A stretch of 64,000 nt of DNA from Methylotenera_A sp031417915 (lineage in GTDB: Bacteria > Pseudomonadota > Gammaproteobacteria > Burkholderiales > Methylophilaceae), in the NCBI GenBank assembly GCA_031417915.1, contig JANOWN010000026.1, forward strand, positions 1-64,000. The letters run 5' to 3'. Under the pieces are notes generated by a model. It was not told where the DNA came from, did no database searches, and was given only the letters and a program-made list of their open reading frames with translations. This document shows positions 43,656-51,598 of this stretch, piece by piece (position 1 is the stretch's first letter; each line of letters opens with the position of its first letter). Position numbers and translations under genes: made by a program.

Positions 43656-44921
43656 ATGAAACAAAACGCACTTGTTAAATCAATCGCAATTACGCTACTA
43701 ACAATATTTGTGAGTGCCTGCGACTCCATCCCTTTTCTCGACAACTCGTCGGACTATAAAGGTGCTGGTCGCTCAAAACCCTTAGAGATCCCGCCAGATC
43801 TAACTGCGGTGCGCACGAGTGATGCCTACAGCGTACCAGGCGGCACGACCACATATAACACTTACAATCAAGCACAAGACGGCCAAGAGGCTGGCGTAGA
43901 GAAAATTCTGCCAAATTCTGATGGCGTGCGCATGGAAAAAGCTGGCGCGCAGCGTTGGTTGGTGGTGAATGCGTCCGCCGAGAAAGTTTGGCCAGTGGTG
44001 CGTGAGTTCTGGATTGATCAAGGGTTTGCGGTGCGGGTAGAAAATGCAGAAACTGGCGTCATGGAAACTGAGTGGATTGAAGCGGATGCGATTAAGGCTG
44101 CAGAAGGTAAAAAAAATATTGGTGAAAAATTTGATAAATGGCTAGATAAGCTTTCTGGTCTTGCCGATAGACGTAAATTTCGCACGCGTTTAGAACGTGG
44201 CGAGAAAGAAGGCTCAACCGAAATTTATATGACGCATCGCACAGTGGCCGGCGCGCCAGATGACGGCAAAAATAAGGTAAGAACCAACTACGGTGAGGTT
44301 GAAACGGGTTATCGTTTGGATGGCACAAAATCAGATAAGACGGCTGAAGAAAACGCTGCTGAATTAGACGCAGAATTATTGCGTCGTTTGATGGTGAAAT
44401 TAGGTGTGACAGAAAAACGTGCGCAAGAAATTGCTGCAAATCCAGTCAGCGAAAAACGTGCTGAGGTGGTGAAAGAAGCTGATAGCAGCGTGACGCTTAA
44501 ATTGAACGATCCATTCGATCGCGGCTGGCGTCGTGTTGGTTTAGCGTTGGATAGAATTGGCTTCGTGACTGAAGACAAAGATCGCTCGAACGGCTTGTTT
44601 TTGGTGCGTTATGCTGATGTGGATATTGATGATAGCCCGACCAAGAAAAAAGGTTTGTTAGATAAACTTGCATTTTGGAAAGATGATGAGCCTGAAGTTG
44701 AGAATAAATCCAAACCAAAAGATGAAAAAACTATTATCGACAAGCTGCAGTTTTGGAAAGGTGACGACGGCAAAACTGACCCAGCTAAGCAGTATCGCAT
44801 TAAAGTGACGGAAACTGACAATGGTGGTACGCGCGTGAATGTGGTGGATAGCGAAGATAAACACAACCGTAGCACGACGGCTAATCGCATTATTTCGTTA
44901 CTATACGATCAGCTGAAATAG
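43656..44921 (+). CDS. bamC: outer membrane assembly lipoprotein BamC
   Basis: Accessory lipoprotein of the BAM complex that inserts outer membrane proteins. A signal peptide ends in the lipobox VSAC (Cys22). The unstructured N-terminal lasso region (SDYKGAGRSKPLEIPPDLT) precedes two helix-grip domains (about 95-215 and 270-420). At 421 residues it is longer than E. coli BamC (344). An insertion around residues 330-370 contains two related units, KKGLLDKLAFWKDDE and EKTIIDKLQFWKGDD, which look like an internal duplication. Confidence 0.92.
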   Translation: MKQNALVKSIAITLLTIFVSACDSIPFLDNSSDYKGAGRSKPLEIPPDLTAVRTSDAYSVPGGTTTYNTYNQAQDGQEAGVEKILPNSDGVRMEKAGAQRWLVVNASAEKVWPVVREFWIDQGFAVRVENAETGVMETEWIEADAIKAAEGKKNIGEKFDKWLDKLSGLADRRKFRTRLERGEKEGSTEIYMTHRTVAGAPDDGKNKVRTNYGEVETGYRLDGTKSDKTAEENAAELDAELLRRLMVKLGVTEKRAQEIAANPVSEKRAEVVKEADSSVTLKLNDPFDRGWRRVGLALDRIGFVTEDKDRSNGLFLVRYADVDIDDSPTKKKGLLDKLAFWKDDEPEVENKSKPKDEKTIIDKLQFWKGDDGKTDPAKQYRIKVTETDNGGTRVNVVDSEDKHNRSTTANRIISLLYDQLK

Positions 44922-44930
44922 TCAGTAATC

Positions 44931-45701
44931 ATGCGCTTTTCGTCATTAGGCAGTGGCAGCGCTGGCAACTGTATGGTGATAGAAAAAAATTCAACTCGTT
45001 TGTTGTTAGATTGTGGTTTTGGTGCTGGCGAAATTGTCAAGCGTTTGAAAAAGATAGATTTAGCACCAGAGCAAATCACAGGTATTTTGGTCACGCATGA
45101 GCATGATGATCATGCCAAAGGTGCTTTCAAGTTAGCAGCTAAGTACAGTATTCCAGCTTGGTTATCGCACGGTAGTTTAAAGATGTGCGAGCGTTATTTA
45201 CCAGTTAACACCAAAGTTATACTAAATATCATCGATAGCCACACTAGGTTTCAAATTGAAGACATTGAAATTTCCCCCTACCCAGTGCCGCACGACGCGC
45301 GCGAACCAACACAATTTACCTTTAGCGATGGCGAATATAAATTAGGTGTGCTGACCGACGCAGGTGCGTCCACCCAGCATATCGAGCAGGTGCTAAGCGG
45401 CTGTGATGCGTTGGTGTTGGAATGTAATCATGATATACACATGCTGGAAAATGGTGCCTATCCATACTCATTAAAAAAGCGTGTGGGCAGTCGACTTGGT
45501 CACTTAGATAATGCGAGTGCTGCCAGTCTGCTATCTAAGTTAGATAACACTAAATTAAAACATATCATTGCGGCGCATTTAAGTGCTAAAAACAATACGC
45601 CAGAATTAGCTAAAAAGGCTCTAAGTCAGGTGCTTAATTGTGAATTGGATTGGATAGGCATTGCTGAGCAAGACGCCGGTTTTGCTTGGCGAAGTTTTTA
45701 A
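44931..45701 (+). CDS. metallo-beta-lactamase-fold hydrolase, YycJ/VicX-like
   Basis: A 256-residue single-domain MBL protein. MRFSSLGSGSAGNCMVIEKNSTRLLLDCGFGAGE is the typical N-terminus and the zinc motif is THEHDDHAKG (HxHxDH), with later ligands in CDALVLECNHD and HIIAAHLS. These proteins are probable phosphodiesterases or exonuclease-like enzymes. It starts 9 bases after bamC and is followed by a terminator. Confidence 0.9.
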   Translation: MRFSSLGSGSAGNCMVIEKNSTRLLLDCGFGAGEIVKRLKKIDLAPEQITGILVTHEHDDHAKGAFKLAAKYSIPAWLSHGSLKMCERYLPVNTKVILNIIDSHTRFQIEDIEISPYPVPHDAREPTQFTFSDGEYKLGVLTDAGASTQHIEQVLSGCDALVLECNHDIHMLENGAYPYSLKKRVGSRLGHLDNASAASLLSKLDNTKLKHIIAAHLSAKNNTPELAKKALSQVLNCELDWIGIAEQDAGFAWRSF

Positions 45702-45735
45702 CGTGCAGTTTTTAGAAAATATAAAATAAGCACAT

Positions 45736-45766
45736 AAAAAAAGCCGACTATAAGTCGGCTTTTTTA
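45736..45766. terminator. bidirectional terminator after the MBL gene
   Basis: Stem AAAAAAGCCGACT / AGTCGGCTTTTTT with a 3-base loop, flanked by A- and T-tracts. It lies between convergent gene ends and can serve both. Confidence 0.9.
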
Positions 45767-45795
45767 TTAAGCAAAAAACTTATTGCTTAAAAAAC

Positions 45796-46020
45796 TTACT
45801 GTGCAGCAGCAGGAGCAGCTTCAGCAGCAGGAGCTGCTTCAGCAGGTGCAGCTTCAGCAGCAGGTGCAGCTTCAGCAGGCATTTCTGCAGCAGGTGCAGC
45901 TTCAGCAGCAGGAGCTTCAGCAGCAGGCATTTCTGCAGCAGGAGCAGCTTCTTCAGCAGGTTTGTTACAAGCAGTTAGAGCAAGTGCTAATAATGCAGCT
46001 AATAGAGCGGAACGTGTCAT
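45796..46020 (-). CDS. small Ala/Pro/Glu-repeat lipoprotein
   Basis: A 74-residue protein: signal peptide with lipobox LTAC (Cys18), then CNKPAEE and about ten degenerate repeats of PAAEA / PAAEM. The mature part is low-complexity and probably extended. It may be a spacer or cell-envelope lipoprotein; no function is known. The repeat tract is made of GCAGCTTCAGCAG-like DNA units and is prone to length change by slippage. A ribosome-binding site AAGGGA precedes the ATG at a suitable distance. Confidence 0.75.
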   Translation of the reverse strand: MTRSALLAALLALALTACNKPAEEAAPAAEMPAAEAPAAEAAPAAEMPAEAAPAAEAAPAEAAPAAEAAPAAAQ

Positions 46021-46205
46021 TTTTTGTATCCCTTACGATATGAACTAAAGTTAAACCAGTTACGGCGGACCACCTTTAGCCCAACCGAGTGCTGTGAATT
46101 TTACCAGCAATTATAAAAAATTCCAGTATTTTTTGGATTAATGATGAATATTGACGCAAAAAATCGTTATTTTGCAACAATTTACAGCCTAAACTTAAAA
46201 AAAAT

Positions 46206-47006
46206 CTATTCTACTTTAATACTTAAGCTTGTATTCTGCTGGCTAGACGTACTTTGCAACCCTAAAATTTTGCGACTAACTTCATCATTTTGTTGCATGG
46301 TGCCGCCAATATCCACCCAATTTCCAAGGCTTACGCGCATTACAGTGGTCAATTCTTCAAAATCAATAAAGCCTTGATTATTGAGTCGCGCAATCCTCGG
46401 CGTAATTTCCAGCTCAACATTATTGCCGACAGTGCGCGGTCGTACCGCAAAGCCTGTCGAAACTTCGCGCCAATCGGTAAAACGCTCTACATGCACATAA
46501 CGTCGGGTAATCGTCACCCATTCTTGCGTAAATGGCACAATTTGCCCCACGCGAATAAACGCACGCTCACCATCTAACACACTTATAAATTGGTTACTAT
46601 TTTGCTGTGTGTTGCTGCTATTATTTTCAACCTCTATGCGGCCGCTATTTGGCTTTGCCCGCCTGTCGTTTGAAACCGTCACTTTGCCTACTTTGGTGGC
46701 GCCTTTTGCTTCCACGCGTTCTTGCTGGCTTTGCACGTGATTGCTGGTTTTTACCGTGATTTTACGGTTCACGCGTGCCGCGTCTAAATTCGCCACCGTC
46801 GCTTCAATTTCGCGCATGCGTTCTGGCTGCGCGCGCAAAATTAGCTGATTATTCATGCCTGTTGCCGTGCCATCCGCGCCCACCATTGGCTCGATAATGG
46901 GTAACAAATCGCTGGCAAAGCGGTGTTGTAGGGTAATAATCTTAAATTCGGTTTCGGCAAGTGCTGCGCAACTTATCAGCAGTAAAGCAAAAAGTAACTT
47001 TTTCAT
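46206..47006 (-). CDS. secretin-like exported protein (short)
   Basis: A 266-residue protein with a signal peptide (residues 1-17, ending ALA). An N-terminal N0/N1-like segment (FKIITLQHRFASDLLPIIEPMVGADGTATGMNNQLILRAQPERMREIEATVANLD) resembles secretin ring domains, and the C-terminal part (GFAVRPRTVGNNVELEITPRIARLN, then GNWVDIGGT) resembles the start of a secretin barrel. It is too short for a full secretin and has no neighbouring secretion genes. The middle (80-150) is low-complexity. Role unknown; a separate family of short secretin-like proteins is known in betaproteobacteria. Confidence 0.7.
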   Translation of the reverse strand: MKKLLFALLLISCAALAETEFKIITLQHRFASDLLPIIEPMVGADGTATGMNNQLILRAQPERMREIEATVANLDAARVNRKITVKTSNHVQSQQERVEAKGATKVGKVTVSNDRRAKPNSGRIEVENNSSNTQQNSNQFISVLDGERAFIRVGQIVPFTQEWVTITRRYVHVERFTDWREVSTGFAVRPRTVGNNVELEITPRIARLNNQGFIDFEELTTVMRVSLGNWVDIGGTMQQNDEVSRKILGLQSTSSQQNTSLSIKVE

Positions 47007-47018
47007 GGTATTCCTAAA

Positions 47019-47510
47019 CTAAAGTCCCAATTTAGTTACAGAAACTGCTTCGGTCGTCTCATCTAACAGCTCACCAAAGCGCGTCAATAAATTTGCCGAT
47101 TCATTTTCGTCCTCAAACGCGTACTTAAAGCGCGCTTGATCAATATGAAAACGCCGACAATAATGGCGCTTGTCGGCAATTACAAAGCAATCTTTAGCGA
47201 TTTTTGCGACATTATTCGTTTCATACACCGTCATTTTGTGCCCGAAAAGCCTAAGCAATTCAAATAACCTTGGGCAACTGTTAATAAAATGTTGCGCGTC
47301 TTGCAAAATAATTGTCAGTTGACTGAGCGGATTGTCACTTAAAAACGCATAAAAAGTTTCAAAGCGATTTTGGCTTGCATAATCGCCCCGTGCAAAACTC
47401 TGATCAAAAATCAGTAGCTCGCTAGTGGCACTTTCAATGACTAAATCAAGCGCAGCTGCGTAGTTGCGCTCACCCAAAATAATCGTGTTAGGCTTCAATT
47501 CATCCGTCAT
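47019..47510 (-). CDS. uncharacterised protein, possibly PLD-like fold
   Basis: A 163-residue cytosolic protein that I do not recognise firmly. I chose the ATG at 47510 (MTDELKPN) because it has an AGGAAC ribosome-binding site; the longer frame overlaps the upstream cupin gene. Visible features are LLIFDQSFARGDYASQNRFETFYAFL and CFVIADKRHYCRRFHIDQARFKYAFEDENES. The alternation of a strand ending in Asp and a later IADKRHYCRR resembles domains related to phospholipase D but without a full HKD motif. It lies between the cupin hydroxylase and the secretin-like gene on the same strand. Confidence 0.6.
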   Translation of the reverse strand: MTDELKPNTIILGERNYAAALDLVIESATSELLIFDQSFARGDYASQNRFETFYAFLSDNPLSQLTIILQDAQHFINSCPRLFELLRLFGHKMTVYETNNVAKIAKDCFVIADKRHYCRRFHIDQARFKYAFEDENESANLLTRFGELLDETTEAVSVTKLGL

Positions 47511-47520
47511 TGCAGTTCCT

Positions 47521-48669
47521 TCAATTACGCTTAAAACATACATAACCTGCTAAAAAATTCTCATAAAGCACATCGCCTGCAACCGCATGGATATTGGCTT
47601 CTAGGGCAGCTATTTTAAGAATTTTTTTATCCGAAAATTCTTTCATTATTGCAACAATGTCTGCTGGAACAGCCAATTTTTCTCCGTTCAAATAAAAATT
47701 ATTTTGCGCAAATAGCATCTGTGATTTTAAACTTAAAAATAAAGTTTTTTGCGCTAATTGTTTTATAAATTCAGCTTTTGAAATTTTGCGATTCGGTTCA
47801 AAAATTACGCCCAGTTTTGGCTCGGTTAAATATTTGCCTAAAAAGTCTGCAACATTATCCTTGTTCCAAGCAATGTCTCTGAGAGCCGCATCCACCTTGG
47901 CTATCATGGCATCGCTAATTTCTGCAGCATGCTTTTGCAAAGTTAAATCAGCGTCTTGATACAAAGACTCTACATACAAAGCGTCTGCGCTCAAATTGTC
48001 TTGTAAATAACTTAAAAATTCGTGCTGCAATTCTTGCGTTTTGGGCGCTCTAAAACCAATCGAATAGGTCATGCAATCGCCTGTTTCAGCAACGCCCCAA
48101 TGTGCGATTTGCGGTGGCAAGTAGAGCATATCACCCGCTTCTAGCGTCCACTCTTGTTCGGCCTTAAAGTTTTGCAGTATTTTTAAAGGAGCGCCTTCAA
48201 CTAAGCTTAAATCAGCCTGCGTACTTATTTTCCAATTTCTTTTGCCGCTGCTTTGCAGCAAAAACACGTCGTACGAATCTACATGCGCACCCACACCGCC
48301 GCCATCTGGCGCGTAGCTCACCATTAAATCATCTAAACGTGCGTGTGGAATAAAATCGAACAAGCCTAATAAATCCGCGGCTTCTGGCACGTATTGGTTG
48401 ACGCTTTGCACTAACAGCGTCCAATCTTTGGCGGGTAATTTGGCAAAATCTTTGTCTTCAAACGGGCTGTTTTTCACCGTCCATTTGTCTTTTTTTTGTT
48501 GAATAATGCGCGCTTGCACGCCGTCTTCGCACGCCAAACCTGCCAATTCATTAGGCGAAATAAAACCTTTAAAATCAGGCATTGCCCCGCGAATCAGTAG
48601 CGGCTTTTTCTGCCAATATTCGGCCAAAAATTGTGCGGGCGTTAAGTTGTTTAAAAGTTGCATGCGCAT
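47521..48669 (-). CDS. cupin/JmjC-type ribosomal protein hydroxylase, YcfD/RoxA-like
   Basis: A 382-residue Fe(II)/2-oxoglutarate oxygenase of the cupin-4 family. In E. coli the homologue hydroxylates an arginine of ribosomal protein L16. MQLLNNLTPAQFLAEYWQKKPLLIRGA is the family start; the iron ligands are in GVGAHVDSYDVFLLQ (His-x-Asp) and PQIAHWGVAE (His). The C-terminal winged-helix part ends KIAALEANIHAVAGDVLYENFLAGY, where LEANIHAVAGD is encoded by a copy of the dispersed palindrome. Confidence 0.9.
   Translation of the reverse strand: MRMQLLNNLTPAQFLAEYWQKKPLLIRGAMPDFKGFISPNELAGLACEDGVQARIIQQKKDKWTVKNSPFEDKDFAKLPAKDWTLLVQSVNQYVPEAADLLGLFDFIPHARLDDLMVSYAPDGGGVGAHVDSYDVFLLQSSGKRNWKISTQADLSLVEGAPLKILQNFKAEQEWTLEAGDMLYLPPQIAHWGVAETGDCMTYSIGFRAPKTQELQHEFLSYLQDNLSADALYVESLYQDADLTLQKHAAEISDAMIAKVDAALRDIAWNKDNVADFLGKYLTEPKLGVIFEPNRKISKAEFIKQLAQKTLFLSLKSQMLFAQNNFYLNGEKLAVPADIVAIMKEFSDKKILKIAALEANIHAVAGDVLYENFLAGYVCFKRN
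47573..47607 (-). repeat. 35-bp palindromic element, copy 13 (inside the cupin gene)
   Basis: On the minus strand GCCCTAGAAGCC, an exact centre AATATCCATGC and GGTTGCAGGC. Frame Leu-Glu-Ala-Asn-Ile-His-Ala, near the protein C-terminus. Confidence 0.87.
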
Positions 48670-48804
48670 ATTCTAATCATGTTTTTCTTGTCGCGTAAAA
48701 TTTATTAAAATTTGTGCCAATTAATTGCGTCGCTATACAAGTGGGTATATAGTTAAGTTTAAAATAACCAGACTAATAAAATCGTTTTTAAGGAGAGTTC
48801 TGAA

Positions 48805-50949
48805 ATGAATAAGCCTGTCGATTTAGACCAAAGTAATAATACGACCACCCACCACGGCGGTTGCCCGCACGATTGCCCAGACACTTGCAGCATGGTTTAT
48901 ACGGTAAAAGACAAAAAACTCATTTCAGTGACAGGCAACAAAGAGCACCCGATGACGCGCGGCGGCTTGTGCGTTAAATTGCACGATTACGAAAAACGTC
49001 ACTACCACCCAGACCGCTTGCTGTACCCGATGAAACGCACAGGCGCTAAGGGCAGCAAGCAGTTTATGCGTATTTCGTGGGATGAAGCGCTGGATACGAT
49101 TGTGGATAAATGGCAAGACATTATCAAAAAAGATGGCCCGCGCGCGATATTACCTGTGAGTTATTTGGGTAACCAAGGTTTAGTGCATGGTTTAAACGGT
49201 GGCGATGCGTTTTTTAACCGCATGGGCGCGACAGTGTGCGAGCGTACTTTTTGTGGCGAAGGTTCTTGCACCGCATGGTTATTGACTGTGGGGCCAACGG
49301 CTGGGGTTGACCCTGAAAGTTTTTCACATTCTAAATACATTGTCATTTGGGCATGTAATTCGGTGAGCACCAACTTGCATCACTGGCACATTGTGCACGA
49401 GGCACAAAAGCGTGGCGCAAAAGTGGTGGTGATAGATGCGTACGCTTCTAGAACAGCGAAAGAGGCCGATTGGCACATTACGCCAAAAGTGGGCACCGAT
49501 GGCGCGCTGGCGATGGCGATGATGCATGTGATTATTGAAGAAGGTTTGCAAGACCAAGACTATATTGATAATTACACCGTCGGCTACAAAGAACTCGCCG
49601 AACGCGCTAAAACCCGCACGCCAGAATGGGCAGAGAAAATCACAGGCATCCCTGCCGCAGATATTCGCAAATTTGCGCGTGAATACGCAACTACGCCACC
49701 AGCGGCGATTCGCTTGGGCGTCTCACTAGAGCGTAGTTATGGCGGCAGCCAAGCCATCCGTGCGGTGACTTGTTTGCCCGCCCTTATTGGCGCATGGCGC
49801 CACGTTGGCGGCGGCGCGCTACAGTTCCCGGTGTGGGAGCACCCGTACAAATTCGATGTGATTTGTCGCCCAGATTTAATCCCAGAAGGCACGCCAGTGG
49901 TGAATATCCTGCAGCTTGGCCGCGCACTCACGGGCGAGTTAAATCTTAAAACACCGATTAAATCGATGTTGGTGTGGAACACTAACCCAGTTACGCAATC
50001 ACCCGAAACCGATAAAATCGTTAAAGGGCTAGAGCGCGAAGATTTATTCACTATTGCGGCCGATCATTTTATTTCTGACACTGCTTCGTATGCCGACATC
50101 ATTCTGCCAGCCGCCATGGGCGCGGAGATGGAAGATATGGTGTTATCTTGGGGGCATTTGTACCTTACCTACAACGCCAAATGTATTGATCCGCCAGGTG
50201 AAGCGCTGCCGAATAACGAGATTTTCCGCCGTTTGGCCAAGCGCATGGGCTATACCGAGCCGCAATTTAGCTGGTCAGATGCTGAATGTTTAGAAAACTA
50301 TGTCGATTGGGCTGCGCCTACTTGCGAAGGCATTGGGCTAGATTATTTACGCGAGCATGGCTTTGCGCGCCTAAAAGCGTTTGGCGATAAAGATGTGCGC
50401 GCACGGCATGCCAAAGGCGAGTTTCCCACACCAACGGGCAAATGCCACTTTATGGTCGAAGGCGCTAAAAACTTTGTGGCAGGGCCGTTCCGCCAAATGT
50501 ACGATGGCTTTCAGCCTGGTCAGGATTTAGACCCGTTACCAGATTATTTAGCTTCGCGCGAATCTCATGAAACCAACCCAGCGTTAGCGGCAAAATATCC
50601 GCTTAATATTATTTCGCCCAAAAGTCATGGCTTTTTAAACTCATGTTATGCCAACGTGACCGAGAAAATTAAAAATCAAGGTGAACAATTTGTGATGATT
50701 AACGTGGCAGATGCCGCTGCGCGTGGCATTAAAGAAGGTGATACGGTTAAAGTGTTTAATGACCGTGGCGCGTTTGAGGGCGATGCACGCATCACCAAAG
50801 ATGTGAATGCAGGTGTGGTAGTCGCTACGCTCGGTTATTGGCGCCAGTTGAATAAAGGCACGGTGAATAGCATTAGCTTGGCGGAGTTTGGCGATATGGG
50901 GAATTCGGCGAGTTTTTGTGATAATTTGGTGGAAGTGGAGTTGGGGTGA
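48805..50949 (+). CDS. molybdopterin-dependent oxidoreductase
   Basis: A 714-residue enzyme of the DMSO-reductase superfamily. The N-terminal [4Fe-4S] motif is CPHDCPDTC, completed by GGLCVK; the molybdopterin domains follow (WACNSVSTNLHHWHIVHEAQKRGAKVVVIDA, LVWNTNPVTQSPETDKI) and a C-terminal barrel. The segment ERTFCGEGSCTAW aligns with the position of the Mo ligand, suggesting cysteine ligation, but this is inference. There is no Tat signal, so it is cytosolic. No partner subunit or cofactor-maturation gene is adjacent. The substrate is unknown; formate-type oxidation is one option in this family. Confidence 0.85.
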   Translation: MNKPVDLDQSNNTTTHHGGCPHDCPDTCSMVYTVKDKKLISVTGNKEHPMTRGGLCVKLHDYEKRHYHPDRLLYPMKRTGAKGSKQFMRISWDEALDTIVDKWQDIIKKDGPRAILPVSYLGNQGLVHGLNGGDAFFNRMGATVCERTFCGEGSCTAWLLTVGPTAGVDPESFSHSKYIVIWACNSVSTNLHHWHIVHEAQKRGAKVVVIDAYASRTAKEADWHITPKVGTDGALAMAMMHVIIEEGLQDQDYIDNYTVGYKELAERAKTRTPEWAEKITGIPAADIRKFAREYATTPPAAIRLGVSLERSYGGSQAIRAVTCLPALIGAWRHVGGGALQFPVWEHPYKFDVICRPDLIPEGTPVVNILQLGRALTGELNLKTPIKSMLVWNTNPVTQSPETDKIVKGLEREDLFTIAADHFISDTASYADIILPAAMGAEMEDMVLSWGHLYLTYNAKCIDPPGEALPNNEIFRRLAKRMGYTEPQFSWSDAECLENYVDWAAPTCEGIGLDYLREHGFARLKAFGDKDVRARHAKGEFPTPTGKCHFMVEGAKNFVAGPFRQMYDGFQPGQDLDPLPDYLASRESHETNPALAAKYPLNIISPKSHGFLNSCYANVTEKIKNQGEQFVMINVADAAARGIKEGDTVKVFNDRGAFEGDARITKDVNAGVVVATLGYWRQLNKGTVNSISLAEFGDMGNSASFCDNLVEVELG

Positions 50950-51266
50950 AACGCCTTGCATTAAAGCTTGTTATTGCAGTTTTAATGTCTCCTATGTCTG
51001 CTTATGCTCATGGAGGCAGGACAAATGCTGAGGGTTGTCACAATGATAGAAAACATGGAGGCTATCATTGCCATGGTGGAGGACGTACAGATGCTGCAAG
51101 TTCAGTACAAAGTTTAAAATCCAGCGATGCTACTTGTGGAAGTAAGCATTTGTGCGGACAAATGGATTCGTGCGATGAGGCGATACGTTATCTGAATGAT
51201 TGTGGAGTAATGAGTTTGGATGGAGATAATGACGGGACACCTTGTGAGAGTATCTGCGGCAATTAG
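50946..51266 (+). CDS. exported YHYH/excalibur calcium-binding domain protein
   Basis: A 106-residue exported protein: signal peptide (1-21, ending AYA), then HGGRTNAEGCHNDRKHGGYHCHGG, a short His/Cys motif often paired with excalibur domains, and a C-terminal excalibur domain (DGDNDGTPCESIC) with an EF-hand-like Asp loop. Start is a GTG at 50946 overlapping the oxidoreductase stop (GTGA). Function unknown; calcium binding is predicted from the Asp-rich loop. Confidence 0.8.
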   Translation: MKRLALKLVIAVLMSPMSAYAHGGRTNAEGCHNDRKHGGYHCHGGGRTDAASSVQSLKSSDATCGSKHLCGQMDSCDEAIRYLNDCGVMSLDGDNDGTPCESICGN

Positions 51267-51388
51267 TCGCTTTCGCGCGGCAAGCTAGTATTTGGCTTCC
51301 CCAATTTGCTAAGCCACTAAAGTGACAAGCAAAGTGTGAAGGGGATTAAAGTCAAAAACAAACCAAGCGAACGCGATGGGAAGTAGAT

Positions 51389-51423
51389 GCTCTGTAGACC
51401 AATATCTATGCGACTTACAGAGC
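51389..51423 (+). repeat. 35-bp palindromic element, copy 14 (intergenic)
   Basis: The centre AATATCTATGC has one change. The arms GCTCTGTA and TACAGAGC are perfectly complementary although both differ from the consensus GCCCTGCA / TGCAGGGC at two positions each: compensatory changes that preserve the hairpin. Confidence 0.87.
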
Positions 51424-51444
51424 ACCTATTTTAAAATGAAAATG

Positions 51445-51464
51445 GATTCCCGCCTTCGCGGGAA
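51445..51464. repeat. hairpin repeat of the GGATTCCCGC type
   Basis: Perfect 8-bp arms ATTCCCGC / GCGGGAAT with loop CTTC, followed by GACGG. Related to the hairpins at 5327 and 30815. Confidence 0.75.
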
Positions 51465-51472
51465 TGACGGCT

Positions 51473-51490
51473 AAGCCAGTATTTGGCTTG
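51473..51490. repeat. AAGCCAGTATTTGGCTTG inverted repeat
   Basis: An 18-bp imperfect palindrome with arms AAGCCA / TGGCTT. The same 18 bases occur inverted at 54997-55014, and a one-base variant of the first 17 at 51282-51298. Confidence 0.65.
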
Positions 51491-51598
51491 TCCGTGGAAT
51501 ATATGCGCTACCAAAAGTAGGCGCCTCTAGGCGAAGCGCATTATTCACACGCCAAAACACATTCGCCTATTCGCGACTAAAGTTGATTATAATTAATC

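Larger units (their letters stand above)
51267..51598. other. 332-bp intergenic region with three small repeat types
   Basis: No gene is apparent. It contains AAGCTAGTATTTGGCTT (51282-51298), the palindromic element copy 14 (51389-51423), the hairpin ATTCCCGC / GCGGGAAT (51445-51464) and AAGCCAGTATTTGGCTTG (51473-51490). The last ~100 bp should hold the promoter of the DUF3095 gene; I see no clear box. Confidence 0.6.

Noticed and set aside
45783..46043. Gln/Leu-rich plus-strand frame opposite the repeat lipoprotein
   Set aside because: It is the antisense of the PAAEA repeat tract; the minus strand has a signal peptide, lipobox and ribosome-binding site.
46303..46325. GCCGCCAATATCCACCC in the secretin-like gene as an element copy
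   Set aside because: Only part of the centre matches, there are no arms, and it encodes the expected NWVDIGGT strand.
51389..51490. CRISPR-like array in the 51.3-51.5 kb spacer
   Set aside because: The repeats are of different types with irregular spacing; no repeat-spacer periodicity and no cas genes.
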